A stretch of DNA of 64,000 bases, from NCBI RefSeq assembly GCF_007183175.1, contig NZ_AP019807.1, forward strand, positions 1,553,001 through 1,617,000. Reading direction: 5' to 3'. This stretch comes from Microbulbifer sp. GL-2. Its GTDB lineage: Bacteria; Pseudomonadota; Gammaproteobacteria; Pseudomonadales; Cellvibrionaceae. A model generated the notes under the pieces. It had not been told where the DNA came from, ran no database searches, and was given only the letters and a program-made list of their open reading frames with translations. Made by a program: the position numbers and the translations under genes. This document shows positions 1 to 12,347 of this stretch, piece after piece (positions within the stretch are counted from its first letter, which is position 1; each line of letters starts with the position of its first letter).

Positions 1-263
1 CCATGTACGACCCGCGCAATAGTCTTACCAGTGAAGTGTCTGCGCAGTTACAGGAGTATTTCGGTGAACGTCTTTATCGAACCTGTATCCCACGTAATGT
101 GCGCCTGGCGGAAGCCCCCAGCTTTGGCAAGCCGGCGCTGGACTACGATCGCCATTCCAAAGGTGCCATCGCCTATCTGGCACTGGCCTGCGAAATCAAT
201 CGCCGCCATCCCGCCAATCAATCTTCAAACAAGAAAAGCCGCCCTGTAGCGGAAGCGGTATAA
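1..263 (+). CDS. parA: ParA/Soj chromosome-partitioning ATPase, C-terminal part only
   Basis: The window opens inside this gene, so only the last 86 or so residues are visible and the Walker motifs lie outside. The visible stretch reads like the end of ParA/Soj: a segment PRNSLTSEV, then IPRNVRLAEAPSFGKPALDY, typical of the family just before its C-terminal helix. ParA is a deviant-Walker ATPase that works with ParB to segregate the chromosome origin. The stop lies 12 bases before parB, so the two are surely co-transcribed. Identity rests on this C-terminal signature plus the parB neighbour. Confidence 0.93.
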   Translation, partial: MYDPRNSLTSEVSAQLQEYFGERLYRTCIPRNVRLAEAPSFGKPALDYDRHSKGAIAYLALACEINRRHPANQSSNKKSRPVAEAV

Positions 264-275
264 GGGGTAATTATT

Positions 276-1175
276 ATGGCCGCCAAACGCAAAGGACTGG
301 GCCGTGGCTTATCGCACCTGATCAGCAATAACGCCGGTGGTACTATTGGTGCTGCAACAGGTGATGCGAGTACTGAAACGGTTGTTGATGGTGAGCTGAA
401 AGAGCTGCCAATTGAGTTTCTGCAGCGTGGCCGCTACCAGCCGCGCCGGGATTTTCCTCAGGAATCCCTGCAGGAACTGGCGGACTCTATCCGTGCCCAG
501 GGCATTATGCAGCCGATAGTGGTGCGCGGAATTGGCGAACAAAGCTATGAGATTATTGCCGGCGAACGTCGCTGGCGCGCTGCACAGTTGGCGGGACTCG
601 ACAAGGTGCCGGCGTTGCTGCGCAGCGTATCCGACGAAGCCGCCATCGCTATGGCGCTGATCGAGAACATCCAGCGGGAAGACCTGAACCCGGTAGAAGA
701 GGCAGTGGCGCTGAAGCGCCTGCAGGATGAATTCAAACTGACCCAACAAGAGGTAGCCGATGCAGTAGGCAAGTCGCGCACAGCGGTAACCAATCTTCTG
801 CGTTTGCTGAGCCTCAGTGAAGAGGTACGCACTTTTCTCGAGCGCGGTGACCTGGAGCTGGGGCACGCCAAGGCCCTGCTTGGTCTGTCCGGTGCGACCC
901 AGCGTTCTGCTGCACGCCAGGTCGTCGAGCGCGGTCTTACCGTGCGCCAGACCGAGGCGCTGGTTCGCCGCCTGCAACAGCCGCAGGCTCCGGCAGCGGA
1001 AAAGGCCAAGCCCGATTCGAATATCCGCCGTCTCAGTGAGCGATTGGCAGAGAAAGTCGGAGTGCCAGTCTCGATTGATCACAATGAAAAAGGCAGCGGC
1101 CGCCTGGTGCTTAAATACACCAGCCTGGAAGAGCTGGATGGAATTCTCGCCCACCTGGGATATGCCGAAGATTGA
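276..1175 (+). CDS. parB: ParB/Spo0J chromosome-partitioning protein, CTP-dependent DNA clamp
   Basis: This 299-residue protein binds parS sites near the origin and spreads as a CTP-switched clamp. The N-terminus GLGRGLSHLI is the usual ParA-interaction tail. The CTP-binding motifs are visible as GERRWRA (about residues 97-103) and ENIQREDLNP (130-139). A helix-turn-helix follows at about 155-176 (LTQQEVADAVGKSRTAV), and the last 60 residues form the dimerisation domain. Length is normal for the family. It sits directly behind parA and ahead of the ATP synthase operon, the origin-proximal order of many gammaproteobacteria. I saw no parS-like palindrome inside the window. Confidence 0.97.
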   Translation: MAAKRKGLGRGLSHLISNNAGGTIGAATGDASTETVVDGELKELPIEFLQRGRYQPRRDFPQESLQELADSIRAQGIMQPIVVRGIGEQSYEIIAGERRWRAAQLAGLDKVPALLRSVSDEAAIAMALIENIQREDLNPVEEAVALKRLQDEFKLTQQEVADAVGKSRTAVTNLLRLLSLSEEVRTFLERGDLELGHAKALLGLSGATQRSAARQVVERGLTVRQTEALVRRLQQPQAPAAEKAKPDSNIRRLSERLAEKVGVPVSIDHNEKGSGRLVLKYTSLEELDGILAHLGYAED

Positions 1176-1218
1176 GCTTTCGCAGAAAAGCGCGTCCTGG
1201 TGGCGCGCGCAATAACTG

Positions 1219-1247
1219 TTGGCAAATACTCACTGCGCGGATTAATT
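1219..1247 (+). promoter_or_regulatory. possible sigma70 promoter for the atp operon
   Basis: In the 200-base gap between parB and atpI there is TTGGCA (1219-1224) followed after 17 bases by TTAATT (1242-1247). The -35 is fair and the -10 poor, so this is only a candidate. An atp promoter is expected somewhere here because the gap is the longest between parA and atpC. Confidence 0.25.
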
Positions 1248-1377
1248 CCGTGCAAAACCTCCTGAAAATCAAATAAGTTGGCGACATTTGCCGGTTGAAT
1301 CGGCGATGCTGTTGCTCCATAATTCGCACGCCCAAATTTTGGGCGGACAGCGCACAAAAAGTCGGCTTATCCCGTCT

Positions 1378-1740
1378 ATGAGAAAACCCCCGGTATTACG
1401 AATTGCCGCGGTACAGCTTCTGCTGGTATCGGTGGCTGGTGCAGTATTGCACTTGAATGGCAATCCGGTGACTGCGCTCTCCGTAATGATCGGTGGTGCC
1501 CTGTGTGCGCTGCCTGGAGCATATTTTGGCTGGCGCGCTTTTCGCGATAGCGGAGCGCGCGCCGCCCAGCGCGTGGTAGGCAATTTCTATCGCGCCGAAA
1601 CCGGCAAATTTATATTGACCCTGGCTGGGTTCGCGGCGGTGTTTACTGTCGTCAAGCCGCTGAATGCGGCGGCGCTTTTTATAAGCTACGGCCTCTGTGT
1701 AATCGTGCAGTGGGTATTCGTAGCGCGTACGGTGCGCTAG
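1378..1740 (+). CDS. atpI: ATP synthase subunit I (assembly/accessory membrane protein)
   Basis: This is a small membrane protein, 120 residues from the chosen ATG. AtpI assists assembly of the c-ring and is often the first gene of proteobacterial atp operons. Four hydrophobic segments are visible, and the motif ARAAQRVVGNFYRAETGKF in the middle matches gammaproteobacterial AtpI (SGARAAQ...FYAGEAGK in Pseudomonas). The open frame continues upstream to a TTG at 1288, but the extension is polar and unlike AtpI, whereas starting at 1378 gives the usual short tail before the first membrane helix. No clear ribosome site precedes either start, so the N-terminus is uncertain. Confidence 0.85.
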   Translation: MRKPPVLRIAAVQLLLVSVAGAVLHLNGNPVTALSVMIGGALCALPGAYFGWRAFRDSGARAAQRVVGNFYRAETGKFILTLAGFAAVFTVVKPLNAAALFISYGLCVIVQWVFVARTVR

Positions 1741-1779
1741 CCGGTACAGAAGAAGAATTCTTACTTTTACGATTGTTGA

Positions 1780-2712
<933 letters not shown>

Positions 2713-2720
2713 ATTTTTAA

Positions 2721-3014
<294 letters not shown>

Positions 3015-3066
3015 TTACGCCGTTCCAATTGCCCTTAACCCTATTTAAAGAGCAAGAGGTGTCGGT

Positions 3067-3537
3067 GTGAATATCAACCTGACTCTAATCGGCCAGTCGA
3101 TCACATTCCTGTTTTTCGTCTGGTTTTGCTGGAAGTTTGTTTGGCCACCGCTGCTGGGTGTGATGAAAGAGCGTGAGCAAAAAATTGCTGACGGTCTTGC
3201 AGACGCTGAGCACGCGCAGAAAGATCTGGAGCTGGCCAAGCGCAAGGCTGCTGAGCAGCTGAAAGAAGCCAAAGATCAGGCGACTGAGATTATCGAAGGT
3301 GCCAACAAGCGCGCCAACCAGATTATCGATGAAGCCAAGCAGGCTGCAAATGCTGAGGGCGACCGCCTGAAGGCTGCAGCTAAAGCGGAGATCGACCAGG
3401 AAGTGAACCGTGCCAAGGAGCAACTGCGCAGCCGTGTGGCAGCTCTTTCTGTTCTCGGTGCGGAGAAAATTCTTTCGGTCAATATCGACGCTAAGGCGCA
3501 CGATGACCTGATCGACAAACTGGCAGCCGAGCTGTAA
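3067..3537 (+). CDS. atpF: F1Fo ATP synthase subunit b (peripheral stalk)
   Basis: A 156-residue stator subunit: one N-terminal membrane helix (about residues 5-25) followed by a long charged, alanine-rich coiled coil that dimerises and reaches up to subunit delta. Sequence and length match E. coli b, including [13 protein letters not shown] just after the membrane. Translation begins with GTG at 3067, well placed behind AAGAGGTGT. It is followed after 12 bases by atpH. Confidence 0.97.
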   Translation: MNINLTLIGQSITFLFFVWFCWKFVWPPLLGVMKEREQKIADGLADAEHAQKDLELAKRKAAEQLKEAKDQATEIIEGANKRANQIIDEAKQAANAEGDRLKAAAKAEIDQEVNRAKEQLRSRVAALSVLGAEKILSVNIDAKAHDDLIDKLAAEL

Positions 3538-3549
3538 GCGAGGAACTCC

Positions 3550-4086
3550 ATGGCGGAACTCAGCACACTGGCCCGGCCCTACGCTAAAGCCGCATTTACC
3601 TATGCGCAACAAGCCTCTGACCTCAACGGTTGGAGTGTTGCGCTGGCCACTGCGGCAGCTGTCAGCCAGAACGAAAAAGTGCGTGAGCTGCTGGACAATC
3701 CACAGCTCACCAGCGAAGAGCGCGCAGATAGTTTTCTGTCGATCTGCTCGGATCAACTCGGCGAACACGGGAAGAACTTCATCCGGTTGCTGGCGGAAAA
3801 TCATCGCCTGCAGCTGCTGCCGGAAATTTCCGAATTGTTCGAAGAGTTGAAGGCTCAAGCGGAAGCCACCCTCGAGGTGGAAGTAGTTTCCGCACACGCT
3901 TTGAGCGATGCGCAGACGCAGGAACTGAGTGAGAAGCTCAGCAAAAAGTTTGAACGCGAAATACATCTGCACAGCTCGGTGGACGAGAACCTGCTGGGCG
4001 GCGCGATCATTCGCGCCGGTGACACAGTCATCGACGGCACAGTACGCGGCCGTCTGGCCAAGCTCGCCGAGGCGATGAACTCCTAA
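3550..4086 (+). CDS. atpH: F1Fo ATP synthase subunit delta
   Basis: A 178-residue subunit that joins the top of F1 to the b-dimer stalk. The start [16 protein letters not shown] and the C-terminal [20 protein letters not shown] are family hallmarks. Length is normal. It sits between atpF and atpA with short gaps; an AGGAACTCC ribosome site precedes the ATG. Confidence 0.97.
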   Translation: MAELSTLARPYAKAAFTYAQQASDLNGWSVALATAAAVSQNEKVRELLDNPQLTSEERADSFLSICSDQLGEHGKNFIRLLAENHRLQLLPEISELFEELKAQAEATLEVEVVSAHALSDAQTQELSEKLSKKFEREIHLHSSVDENLLGGAIIRAGDTVIDGTVRGRLAKLAEAMNS

Positions 4087-4135
4087 ATTACTCTCCCCGA
4101 CAGCGTCAGCTGCCGGGGGACTTGAGGAACAGAGC

Positions 4136-5680
4136 ATGCAGCAACTGAATCCCTCTGAGATCAGTGAAATCATCAAGAGCCGCATCGAGAATCTCGATGT
4201 GAGCACTGAAGCCCAAAATGAGGGCACTATTGTTTCCGTATCCGACGGCATCATCCGCATCCACGGCCTGGCCGATGTGATGTACGGTGAGATGATCGAG
4301 TTCGAAGGCGGCGTTTACGGTATGGCGCTGAACCTGGAGCGTGACTCCGTTGGTGCTGTAATCCTGGGCGACTACAAAAGTCTGGCAGAAGGCCAGAAGT
4401 GTCGTTGTACCGGCCGTATCCTGGAAACCCCGGTTGGTCCCGAATTGCTCGGTCGCGTCGTAGATGCACTGGGTAACCCAATTGACGGCAAAGGTCCGCT
4501 CAACAACAAACTGACCGACGCGGTTGAAAAGGTAGCGCCAGGCGTTATCGCCCGTCAGTCTGTTGATCAGCCTGTACAAACCGGTTTGAAAGCGGTTGAT
4601 ACTATGATCCCGATCGGTCGTGGCCAGCGTGAGCTGATCATTGGCGACCGCCAGATCGGTAAGACTGCTGTGGCGATCGATGCCATCATCAACCAGAGAG
4701 GCACCGGCGTTAAGTGTATCTACGTTGCCGTGGGGCAGAAGCAGTCCTCTATTGCCAACGTAGTGCGCAAGCTCGAAGAGCACGGCGCTATGGATCACAC
4801 CATCGTGGTAGCCGCTGGCGCCGCCGATCCTGCAGCGATGCAGTTCCTGGCTCCCTACGTTGGCTGTACCATGGGTGAGTACTTCCGCGACCGCGGTGAA
4901 GACGCTCTGATTGTATACGATGACCTGACCAAGCAGGCTTGGGCCTATCGTCAGATCTCCCTGCTGCTGAAGCGCCCGCCTGGACGTGAAGCTTACCCCG
5001 GTGATGTTTTCTACTTGCACTCCCGTCTGTTGGAGCGTGCAGCGCGTGTAAATGCTGACTACGTAGAGAAATTCACTAACGGTGAAGTGAAAGGCAAGAC
5101 CGGCTCTTTAACCGCCCTGCCGATCATCGAAACCCAGGCCGGTGACGTATCCGCGTTCGTACCGACCAACGTGATTTCCATTACTGACGGCCAGATCTTC
5201 CTCGAGACCGATCTGTTCAACTCCGGTATCCGCCCTGCGATCAACCCGGGTATTTCTGTATCCCGTGTAGGTGGTGCAGCGCAGACCAAGGTGATCAAAA
5301 AGTTGTCTGGTGGTATCCGTACTGCTCTGGCCCAGTATCGTGAGCTGGCGGCGTTCTCCCAGTTTGCCTCTGACCTGGACGAAGCCACCAAGGCCCAGCT
5401 GGATCACGGTGAGCGCGTAACCGAGCTGATGAAGCAGAAACAGTACTCTCCGCTGTCTATTGCGGATATGGCTGTTTCCGTTTACGCCGCTGACAAGGGT
5501 TACCTGAAAGAAGTAGAAGTTGCCAAGGTTCTCGATTTCGAAGCCGCCCTGCTCGCTTATATGAACAGCGAACATGCAGAGCTGATGGAGAAAGTGAACA
5601 GCACTGGTAACTACAACGACGAAATCGACGCAGCTTTCAAAGCCGCTATCGAGAAGTTCGTCGCTACTAGCAGCTGGTAA
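4136..5680 (+). CDS. atpA: F1Fo ATP synthase subunit alpha
   Basis: The non-catalytic nucleotide-binding subunit of F1, 514 residues, full length. The Walker A is GDRQIGKT (170-177), [14 protein letters not shown] is the Walker B region, and AQYREL carries the arginine that completes the catalytic site on the neighbouring beta subunit. Codon use is strongly biased, as expected for a highly expressed gene, and this produces long spurious open frames on the opposite strand. A hairpin-like GACAGCGTCAGCTGCCGG lies in the 49-base gap before it. Confidence 0.99.
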   Translation: MQQLNPSEISEIIKSRIENLDVSTEAQNEGTIVSVSDGIIRIHGLADVMYGEMIEFEGGVYGMALNLERDSVGAVILGDYKSLAEGQKCRCTGRILETPVGPELLGRVVDALGNPIDGKGPLNNKLTDAVEKVAPGVIARQSVDQPVQTGLKAVDTMIPIGRGQRELIIGDRQIGKTAVAIDAIINQRGTGVKCIYVAVGQKQSSIANVVRKLEEHGAMDHTIVVAAGAADPAAMQFLAPYVGCTMGEYFRDRGEDALIVYDDLTKQAWAYRQISLLLKRPPGREAYPGDVFYLHSRLLERAARVNADYVEKFTNGEVKGKTGSLTALPIIETQAGDVSAFVPTNVISITDGQIFLETDLFNSGIRPAINPGISVSRVGGAAQTKVIKKLSGGIRTALAQYRELAAFSQFASDLDEATKAQLDHGERVTELMKQKQYSPLSIADMAVSVYAADKGYLKEVEVAKVLDFEAALLAYMNSEHAELMEKVNSTGNYNDEIDAAFKAAIEKFVATSSW

Positions 5681-5757
5681 GAACTCCCTGGAGAGCGCGA
5701 AAGAGTGGCGCTGCCACTCTTTCGGAATCTAACTTCCAGCGAACAAGGTAAATCACT

Positions 5758-6618
5758 ATGGCAGGCGGAAAAGAAGTACGCACAAAAATTGCCAGCATCA
5801 AGAGCACACAGAAAATTACTGCCGCAATGGAAATGGTTGCGGCCAGTAAGATGCGCAGGGCTCAGGATCGCATGGCACTGGGGCGTCCCTACGCCCAGCG
5901 CATACGCGCAGTGATCGGCCACGTCGCCAACGCTTCGGCCGAGTACCAGCACATTTATCTGCAGGAGCGCGAGGCCAAGCGGGTCGGATTTATCCTGGTA
6001 TCCACAGATCGCGGACTGTGTGGTGGCTTGAACGTCAATATGTTCAAAGCGGCCATTCGCGAGATGCAGGCTTGGTCCGAAAAAGGTGCAGATGTTGAGG
6101 TCTGTGCAGTAGGTAACAAAGCGGCCAGTTTTTTCAATGCCATCGGCAGCAAGGTTGTTGCAGCTGTACGCGACTTGGGCGATGCGCCCCAGGCCAACAA
6201 GCTGATTGGCTCAGTTAAGGTAATGCTGGACCGTTACGCAGAAGGCGATATCGATCGCCTGTTCTTGGTATCCAACGAGTTTATCAACACCATGTCGCAG
6301 AAGCCGCGGGTCGAGCAATTGCTGCCGCTGCCAAAGGACGAGGACGAAAAACTCATGCATGAGTGGGACTACCTCTACGAGCCGGATCCGGTTGAATTAC
6401 TGGATGGATTACTAGCTCGCTACATTGAGTCCCAGGTATACCAGGCAGTAGTTGAAAACAAGGCCTGTGAACAGGCAGCGCGTATGATCGCGATGAAGAG
6501 CGCCACCGATAACGCCGGTGAGCTGATCGATCAGTTGCAGCTTGTCTACAACAAGGCGCGCCAGGCGGCCATTACCCAGGAGCTGTCCGAAATTGTCGGC
6601 GGCGCGGCGGCGGTTTAA
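5758..6618 (+). CDS. atpG: F1Fo ATP synthase subunit gamma
   Basis: The central rotor shaft, 286 residues. The start [20 protein letters not shown] and the C-terminal [20 protein letters not shown] are the conserved coiled-coil ends that rotate inside the alpha/beta hexamer. [11 protein letters not shown] in the middle is also characteristic. Full length and in its normal place between atpA and atpD. Confidence 0.98.
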   Translation: MAGGKEVRTKIASIKSTQKITAAMEMVAASKMRRAQDRMALGRPYAQRIRAVIGHVANASAEYQHIYLQEREAKRVGFILVSTDRGLCGGLNVNMFKAAIREMQAWSEKGADVEVCAVGNKAASFFNAIGSKVVAAVRDLGDAPQANKLIGSVKVMLDRYAEGDIDRLFLVSNEFINTMSQKPRVEQLLPLPKDEDEKLMHEWDYLYEPDPVELLDGLLARYIESQVYQAVVENKACEQAARMIAMKSATDNAGELIDQLQLVYNKARQAAITQELSEIVGGAAAV

Positions 6619-6650
6619 CCCGCTGCCAACACCTGAAATGGTCGGCCTAG

Positions 6651-8081
<1,431 letters not shown>

Positions 8082-8099
8082 GCCAGAGAGGCATATACT

Positions 8100-8519
8100 A
8101 TGGCCATGACAGTACATTGTGACATTGTCAGCGCCGAGCAGTCTCTCTTCTCCGGACTGGTGGAGATGGTGATCGTGAGCGGTATCGAGGGTGAGCTGGG
8201 TCTCTCCTATGGTCACGCTCAATTGCTCACTGCCCTGAAACCCGGTCCGGTACGCATCATCAAGCCCGGTGGTGAAGAGGAAGTACTGTTCGTCAGCGGT
8301 GGCTACGCCGAGGTACAGCCCAACATGGTGACTATCCTCGCCGATATAGCCGAACGCGAAATCGATGAAGAAGCCGCGCAGAAGGCCCGTGAAGAAGCGG
8401 AACACGCCCTGCACAAAGCGCCTTCCGAAGTCGACTATGCACGTATCTCTGCTCAGCTGGCCGAAGCTGAAGCACGCCTGCGCACTCTGCAGGCGATCCG
8501 CAAGGCAGCCGGTAAGTAA
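8100..8519 (+). CDS. atpC: F1Fo ATP synthase subunit epsilon
   Basis: A 139-residue subunit with an N-terminal beta-sandwich ([29 protein letters not shown]) and a C-terminal helical hairpin that can insert into F1 and inhibit ATP hydrolysis. Length and both ends match E. coli epsilon. The ATG at 8100 is preferred to the one at 8106 because MAMT also begins the E. coli protein. Last gene of the operon, followed 34 bases later by a strong terminator. Confidence 0.97.
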   Translation: MAMTVHCDIVSAEQSLFSGLVEMVIVSGIEGELGLSYGHAQLLTALKPGPVRIIKPGGEEEVLFVSGGYAEVQPNMVTILADIAEREIDEEAAQKAREEAEHALHKAPSEVDYARISAQLAEAEARLRTLQAIRKAAGK

Positions 8520-8553
8520 GCAGTTCTTACTTTCTGTAAGTCCTGCTTCCAGG

Positions 8554-8583
8554 CAAAAAAAGCAGCTTCGGCTGCTTTTTTTG
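8554..8583 (+). terminator. Rho-independent terminator of the atp operon
   Basis: Perfect stem AAGCAGC / GCTGCTT closed by a TTCG tetraloop, flanked by A-runs on the left and T-runs on the right, so it could also work on the minus strand. It closes the atp operon and marks the left edge of the AT-rich accessory block. Confidence 0.95.
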
Positions 8584-8708
8584 TTTCTATAAGATGGCAA
8601 TTATGATCGTAGTTTTTCAAGCCTAATTTGATATTTCTTGTAATTTTAAAATAACTAAAAGTCCCTTCGTTATTTTTTTAAAACCGATGGATTTAATACT
8701 TTTTCTCG

Positions 8709-8722
8709 ACGTAAATTTACGT
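8709..8722. promoter_or_regulatory. perfect 14-base palindrome in an otherwise featureless AT-rich gap
   Basis: The stretch 8584-8828 between the atp terminator and the guanine deaminase remnant is AT-rich and holds no gene. Its one structured element is ACGTAAATTTACGT, a perfect palindrome that could bind a dimeric regulator or be chance in such a composition. Confidence 0.3.
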
Positions 8723-8828
8723 ATTTTAAATTGCACGCTCATTACAAAGAACTTGTAATAGAAATAATTTGTCTTTTAGGCTTTTTACATTTCTCATTCT
8801 AAATTTCATGAGATCTGTTGCTTCTAGG

Positions 8829-9725
8829 TCAATAATAATAAAGTCCGCTGCCTAAATATAAATTTTTGCTGGGACAGAAAGCGATAGCACTACCACTACC
8901 AGCCTTTGCGATGCCAGGCATTTCCTTGTATCTGAGATAGATACCGTGTGCAAAAATAAAGTGATCTCGATTTAGGCCACTGTGGCTGAATACATCCATA
9001 AGCTTGCTGAAGCTGTTCTGCGGTGCTGGTAGGAGCAACCCGAGGTGTGATCGCGTAGGAAAACCTCCCCCTTTTGTACCATTTCTCAATTAGGCGCTTG
9101 CTATCTATATAGCCTTGCTCTGGCTTGTCCAGTAGATAGTCCGAGGCACCCCAGTCCATCAACACCTTACCTGCAATTAACCACATATTTTCCCGTTCTA
9201 GGACCTCAAACAGAGCATCAACCGACTCAGGATGGACAGTGCCGAGTACGAGTGCTGTGGTGGTTCCATTCTTTTTAATTGGTTGATAAAAAAACTGGCA
9301 ACTTCTTTGGCATAGGCTTTGTCTGAGAACTGCTTCTCGGTAGGAAGGGTATACTCAATCAGCCATTCCAATAGCTGCTCACTGTGAGCACCAATCATCT
9401 AGATTTGCGGATAGTGAATAGGTGAGTCGATAAACCCCGGGGTGATCAGTTTTACACGCTAGTTTATTAACTCAGCTTTTGACCTATACTGATCGATTAC
9501 ACCCTCTGAGACTATATCTAGAGCTTTGCCCTCCTGAATAACCAGGCCGCCATTCTGGAAGTATTGATAGGTATTATCCTGATGGCTAGGGTCGACGGTA
9601 AAATGAAAGATGTCCGCCTGATAGGTTTTTATATCCGCCTTAGCTACGCCCGTCGAATGGGGTGAAAATAGAGTGAGGATTAAGGCTACTTGTTTTAGAG
9701 GTTTTATAGGTTTAATTAAATTATA
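8829..9725 (-). pseudogene. decayed guanine deaminase (GuaD-like amidohydrolase)
   Basis: On the minus strand several frames together spell a guanine deaminase. The first piece reads GGLVIQEGKALDIVSEGVI, KLITPGFIDSPIHYPQI, stop, then MIGAHSEQLLEWLIEYTLPTE with FFINQLKRM. The next frame has AGKVLMDWGASDYLLD and YAITPRVAPTSTAEQ, and the last has FIFAHGIYL and CPSKNLYLGSGL. These follow E. coli GuaD in order. Damage seen: no in-frame start, the first metal-binding HxH replaced (DSPIH for DTHIH), an in-frame TAG, at least two frameshifts, internal loss and absence of the last third. A hydrophobic, signal-peptide-like stretch (VALILTLFSPHSTGVAKA) precedes the enzyme part, unusual for a cytosolic deaminase. 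Clearly non-functional. Confidence 0.88.
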
Positions 9726-9974
9726 TTTTTTTTGACCAAGGGTTCATATACTAAAAAAATTTAAGCGTCACTAAATAGCAATCATTTACTAGGGACATAA
9801 TTTTTTAGGCGTGAGGTTGTGTTAATTAAGAATATTAAAAGATAGTTTTATGAACATATGTTAGTGCAATCTTGTATATGATTAACACTGGTGGAATATC
9901 TACCCTTATTCTTTGATAAATTAGTAATTTACAATGCTAAAGTATTAGATCGATCAATGAGAGGATAATTGGCA

Positions 9975-10409
9975 ATGTTGATGCATCCAGACCATGTCAC
10001 TATTGTGGTTACTGATCTTCAGGAGAGTTTAAAATTTTTTCAGCTGCTGAATTTTGAACTGGAAGTTACAGACCTGATTTCAGGAGAAAAGATATCTAAG
10101 TACTTACAGGTCGAGGATGTAGAAGCTGATCACTTAACATTGGTACTAAAGAACTCTAATCCGAGGTTTGAGATCCAATTGTTACACTACAGGAATCCCA
10201 CTGTAAGATCTGATCCGTCCATTCTTAATTTAGCGAGACCTGGGTACAACCATTTATGCTTTACCGTAGATGATATACAGAAAACACTTAATTTCCTGAC
10301 AGAGAATGGCATTCGCGCCCGAGGTGAAATACTAGAGTATCAAAAACGTAAGCTGGTTTATATTGAAGGCCCAGAATATATCACTATTGAGTTGGCGGAA
10401 TGGTTGTAG
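9975..10409 (+). CDS. VOC (glyoxalase/bleomycin-resistance fold) family protein
   Basis: A 144-residue single-copy protein of the vicinal-oxygen-chelate superfamily. MHPDHVTIVVTDLQESLKFF opens the first beta-alpha-beta-beta-beta module and GYNHLCFTVDDIQKTLNFL the second; the C-terminal YIEGPEYITIELAEW supplies the usual metal-ligand glutamate. VOC members include glyoxalases, dioxygenases and resistance proteins, and nothing here fixes the substrate. ATG at 9975 is chosen because GAGG lies 10 bases upstream; a TTG at 9969 and an ATG at 9981 are alternatives. The following GST remnant suggests a glutathione-linked or stress role, but this is only context. Confidence 0.85.
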   Translation: MLMHPDHVTIVVTDLQESLKFFQLLNFELEVTDLISGEKISKYLQVEDVEADHLTLVLKNSNPRFEIQLLHYRNPTVRSDPSILNLARPGYNHLCFTVDDIQKTLNFLTENGIRARGEILEYQKRKLVYIEGPEYITIELAEWL

Positions 10410-10552
10410 AAATCGTGTGTTAGTACTTCTTTGCAACAAGCCAGTAAGTAATATTATGAAGGTCAATTTAGATAATTTGTCACGGGATTCTCTCGAGTGT
10501 TTGGCTTTTCAATCGATAAACTTCGCTAACATAACAGACAAGGAAGTGAAGC

Positions 10553-11186
10553 ATGGCCAATCAGATAACATTCTACACTCATCCACAGTCTCGTGGCTGT
10601 ATAGTACGTTGGATGCTAGAGGAACTCGGTGTTTCTTACAAAACGAATGTACTTGAATATGGTGAGCCCTTGAAGGCGCCTGACTATCTGGCGCTCAATC
10701 CAATGGGAAAGGTGCCCTCTCTCGTACACGATCAAAGAGTAGTCACCGAAGCAGCTGCAATATGTGTTTATCTTGCTCATGTATTTCCTGATACAGGCCT
10801 ATCTCCACAAGATGATGATGAACGTGCCAGATATTATCGGTGGATGTTTTTCTCCGCTGGGCCTATGGAATCAGTCGTTGTAAATAAGACTATCTTTGGC
10901 GAGCAGGCAGCTGAGGATAAACAACAGATACAGGGGTATGGCAATTATCAACTTGTCTTGAATGCCCTTTCAGAAGCTATTATGTCTTATCCGTATATTG
11001 CCGGAGATCGTTTTACCGCCGCAGATGTCTATATTGGCACACAGTTAATGTGGAGGGTTGCAATTTGGGACTATAGAAAAGCGTGAAGAGTATAAGGGGT
11101 ATGTTGCTCGCTTGACACAGAGGGTATCTTTCCAGCGTGCGAAGGCACTGGATGGGGCTCTACAAAAAGAGACTGGTGAAGCCTAA
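10553..11186 (+). pseudogene. glutathione S-transferase, broken by a one-base frameshift
   Basis: The first frame encodes an N-terminal thioredoxin-like domain (ITFYTHPQSRGCIVRWMLEE, GKVPSLVHDQRVVTEAAAIC) and most of the helical domain (YIAGDRFTAADVYIGTQLMW), then ends prematurely at 11086. Removing the single A at 11054 restores GLQFGTIEKREEYKGYVARL and a normal ending at 11186, for about 210 residues. The lesion is therefore an insertion, not a homopolymer loss. A good ribosome site (AAGGAAG) precedes the ATG. It lies 140 bases after the VOC gene on the same strand. Confidence 0.85.
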
Positions 11187-11324
11187 AATTTAGGCCAATT
11201 TTGCATAGATAGATAAACTTGGATCACCTACTCCCCGATATCACAATCTGAGATAAAACATGTAACAGAAATCTAATGACTGTCTTCTATAAAACTCTTA
11301 ATTCGAAATTTTTTAAAAGATTGA

Positions 11325-12320
11325 TTAATAAATTCCAGCTTTAATTTGTCGTAAAGTCCGGTTGAAACGGAAGCGATCGTTGCGATCAATAGACTTATTA
11401 TCATCCATTATATATTCATAATCTTTTTCAACACTTTTCAAGTAATCCAAAGCATCAACCTTTTTCCCCTTCATTGCAATCAAGTAGGAGCGTGATAAAC
11501 TCATACGAAATTTATAGGAATCGGATAGGTGCTTGCTGGGATACATGTCATGAAGTTTTAAGCATTCATCAAGTGTTGCATGAGTGAATGGATCATAATC
11601 TGCGATATATTTAGGGATAGGTTTTTTACATTTATACACCGAGCTCGAGAACACTTGTCCATACCAGTCAAAATATTCATTTAGATAACCCATGGTTATT
11701 TTTATCCATGGAAGCCGGTCAAAAAAGAAATCTTGATTTATAAAAAAAGATTTCCCCTCCATAAGATGTGGCATAAATTGAGTGGAAACATGCATGTTGA
11801 GCTGTCTGGTCTTACATACATCAACAAAGCAAATTTCAATTGGGTGATCAGACCATGAGTACTGATTAAAATCACCAATATTCAGTTCGACCAAGTCGCT
11901 ATATGGAGAGATACTTTTCTTAAGGATTGGTAAAAAAGAATTACCAAACTGATAAACTAGGGAGCCACATTTCCAAAATCGATCAGTACCATTAGCGGGT
12001 TTCGGTAAAAAACCAAGTTCAAAACTACTGATAAGTTTCTTCTCACGGGTGTTAGATTGGCTGTCTGAATCTATCTTCAGATTACTCCGGTAACCATGGG
12101 CCAGAGAAACGACAGAAGCCCCCATAAAACTACCCGCATCAACAATAAAACCAGCTTGTTGATAATTGCTTGAGGATAAATTAAATAATAACTTTCTCTC
12201 CGCAACAGAAATCATACCGGGTATTTCTAAGATAGCTTGTGGGGTATGCGTGTCTAAAAATGATATTTCTGGATGTACATAACATCCATTCGAAAGTCTT
12301 TCAAATTCAAAAGAAAGCAT
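11325..12320 (-). CDS. probable class I SAM-dependent methyltransferase of a glycan locus
   Basis: A 331-residue protein. The N-terminal third is unassigned; FIVDAGSFMGASVVSLAHGY at about 60-80 resembles motif I (glycine-rich SAM loop) of TylF/macrocin-type sugar O-methyltransferases, and IEICFVDVCKTRQLN further on looks like the acidic post-motif region. The last 80 residues are helical and charged. This assignment is from motif shape only. ATG at 12320 is chosen because AGG lies 9 bases upstream; TTG and GTG codons just ahead extend the frame by two residues. It follows the TPR-methyltransferase on the same strand with a 27-base gap, so both are likely one transcript divergent from the glycosyltransferase operon. 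Confidence 0.6.
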   Translation of the reverse strand: MLSFEFERLSNGCYVHPEISFLDTHTPQAILEIPGMISVAERKLLFNLSSSNYQQAGFIVDAGSFMGASVVSLAHGYRSNLKIDSDSQSNTREKKLISSFELGFLPKPANGTDRFWKCGSLVYQFGNSFLPILKKSISPYSDLVELNIGDFNQYSWSDHPIEICFVDVCKTRQLNMHVSTQFMPHLMEGKSFFINQDFFFDRLPWIKITMGYLNEYFDWYGQVFSSSVYKCKKPIPKYIADYDPFTHATLDECLKLHDMYPSKHLSDSYKFRMSLSRSYLIAMKGKKVDALDYLKSVEKDYEYIMDDNKSIDRNDRFRFNRTLRQIKAGIY

Positions 12321-12347
12321 CACCAATACCTAAGTAGATAAAAATAT

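Noticed and set aside
1..1290. parS site or origin near parAB
   Set aside because: I looked for TGTTTCACGTGAAACA-like palindromes and DnaA-box clusters and saw none in the window.
3085..4260. 391-codon minus-strand frame opposite atpF-atpH-atpA
   Set aside because: It spans three real genes and their gaps and has no recognisable protein feature; it is a codon-bias shadow.
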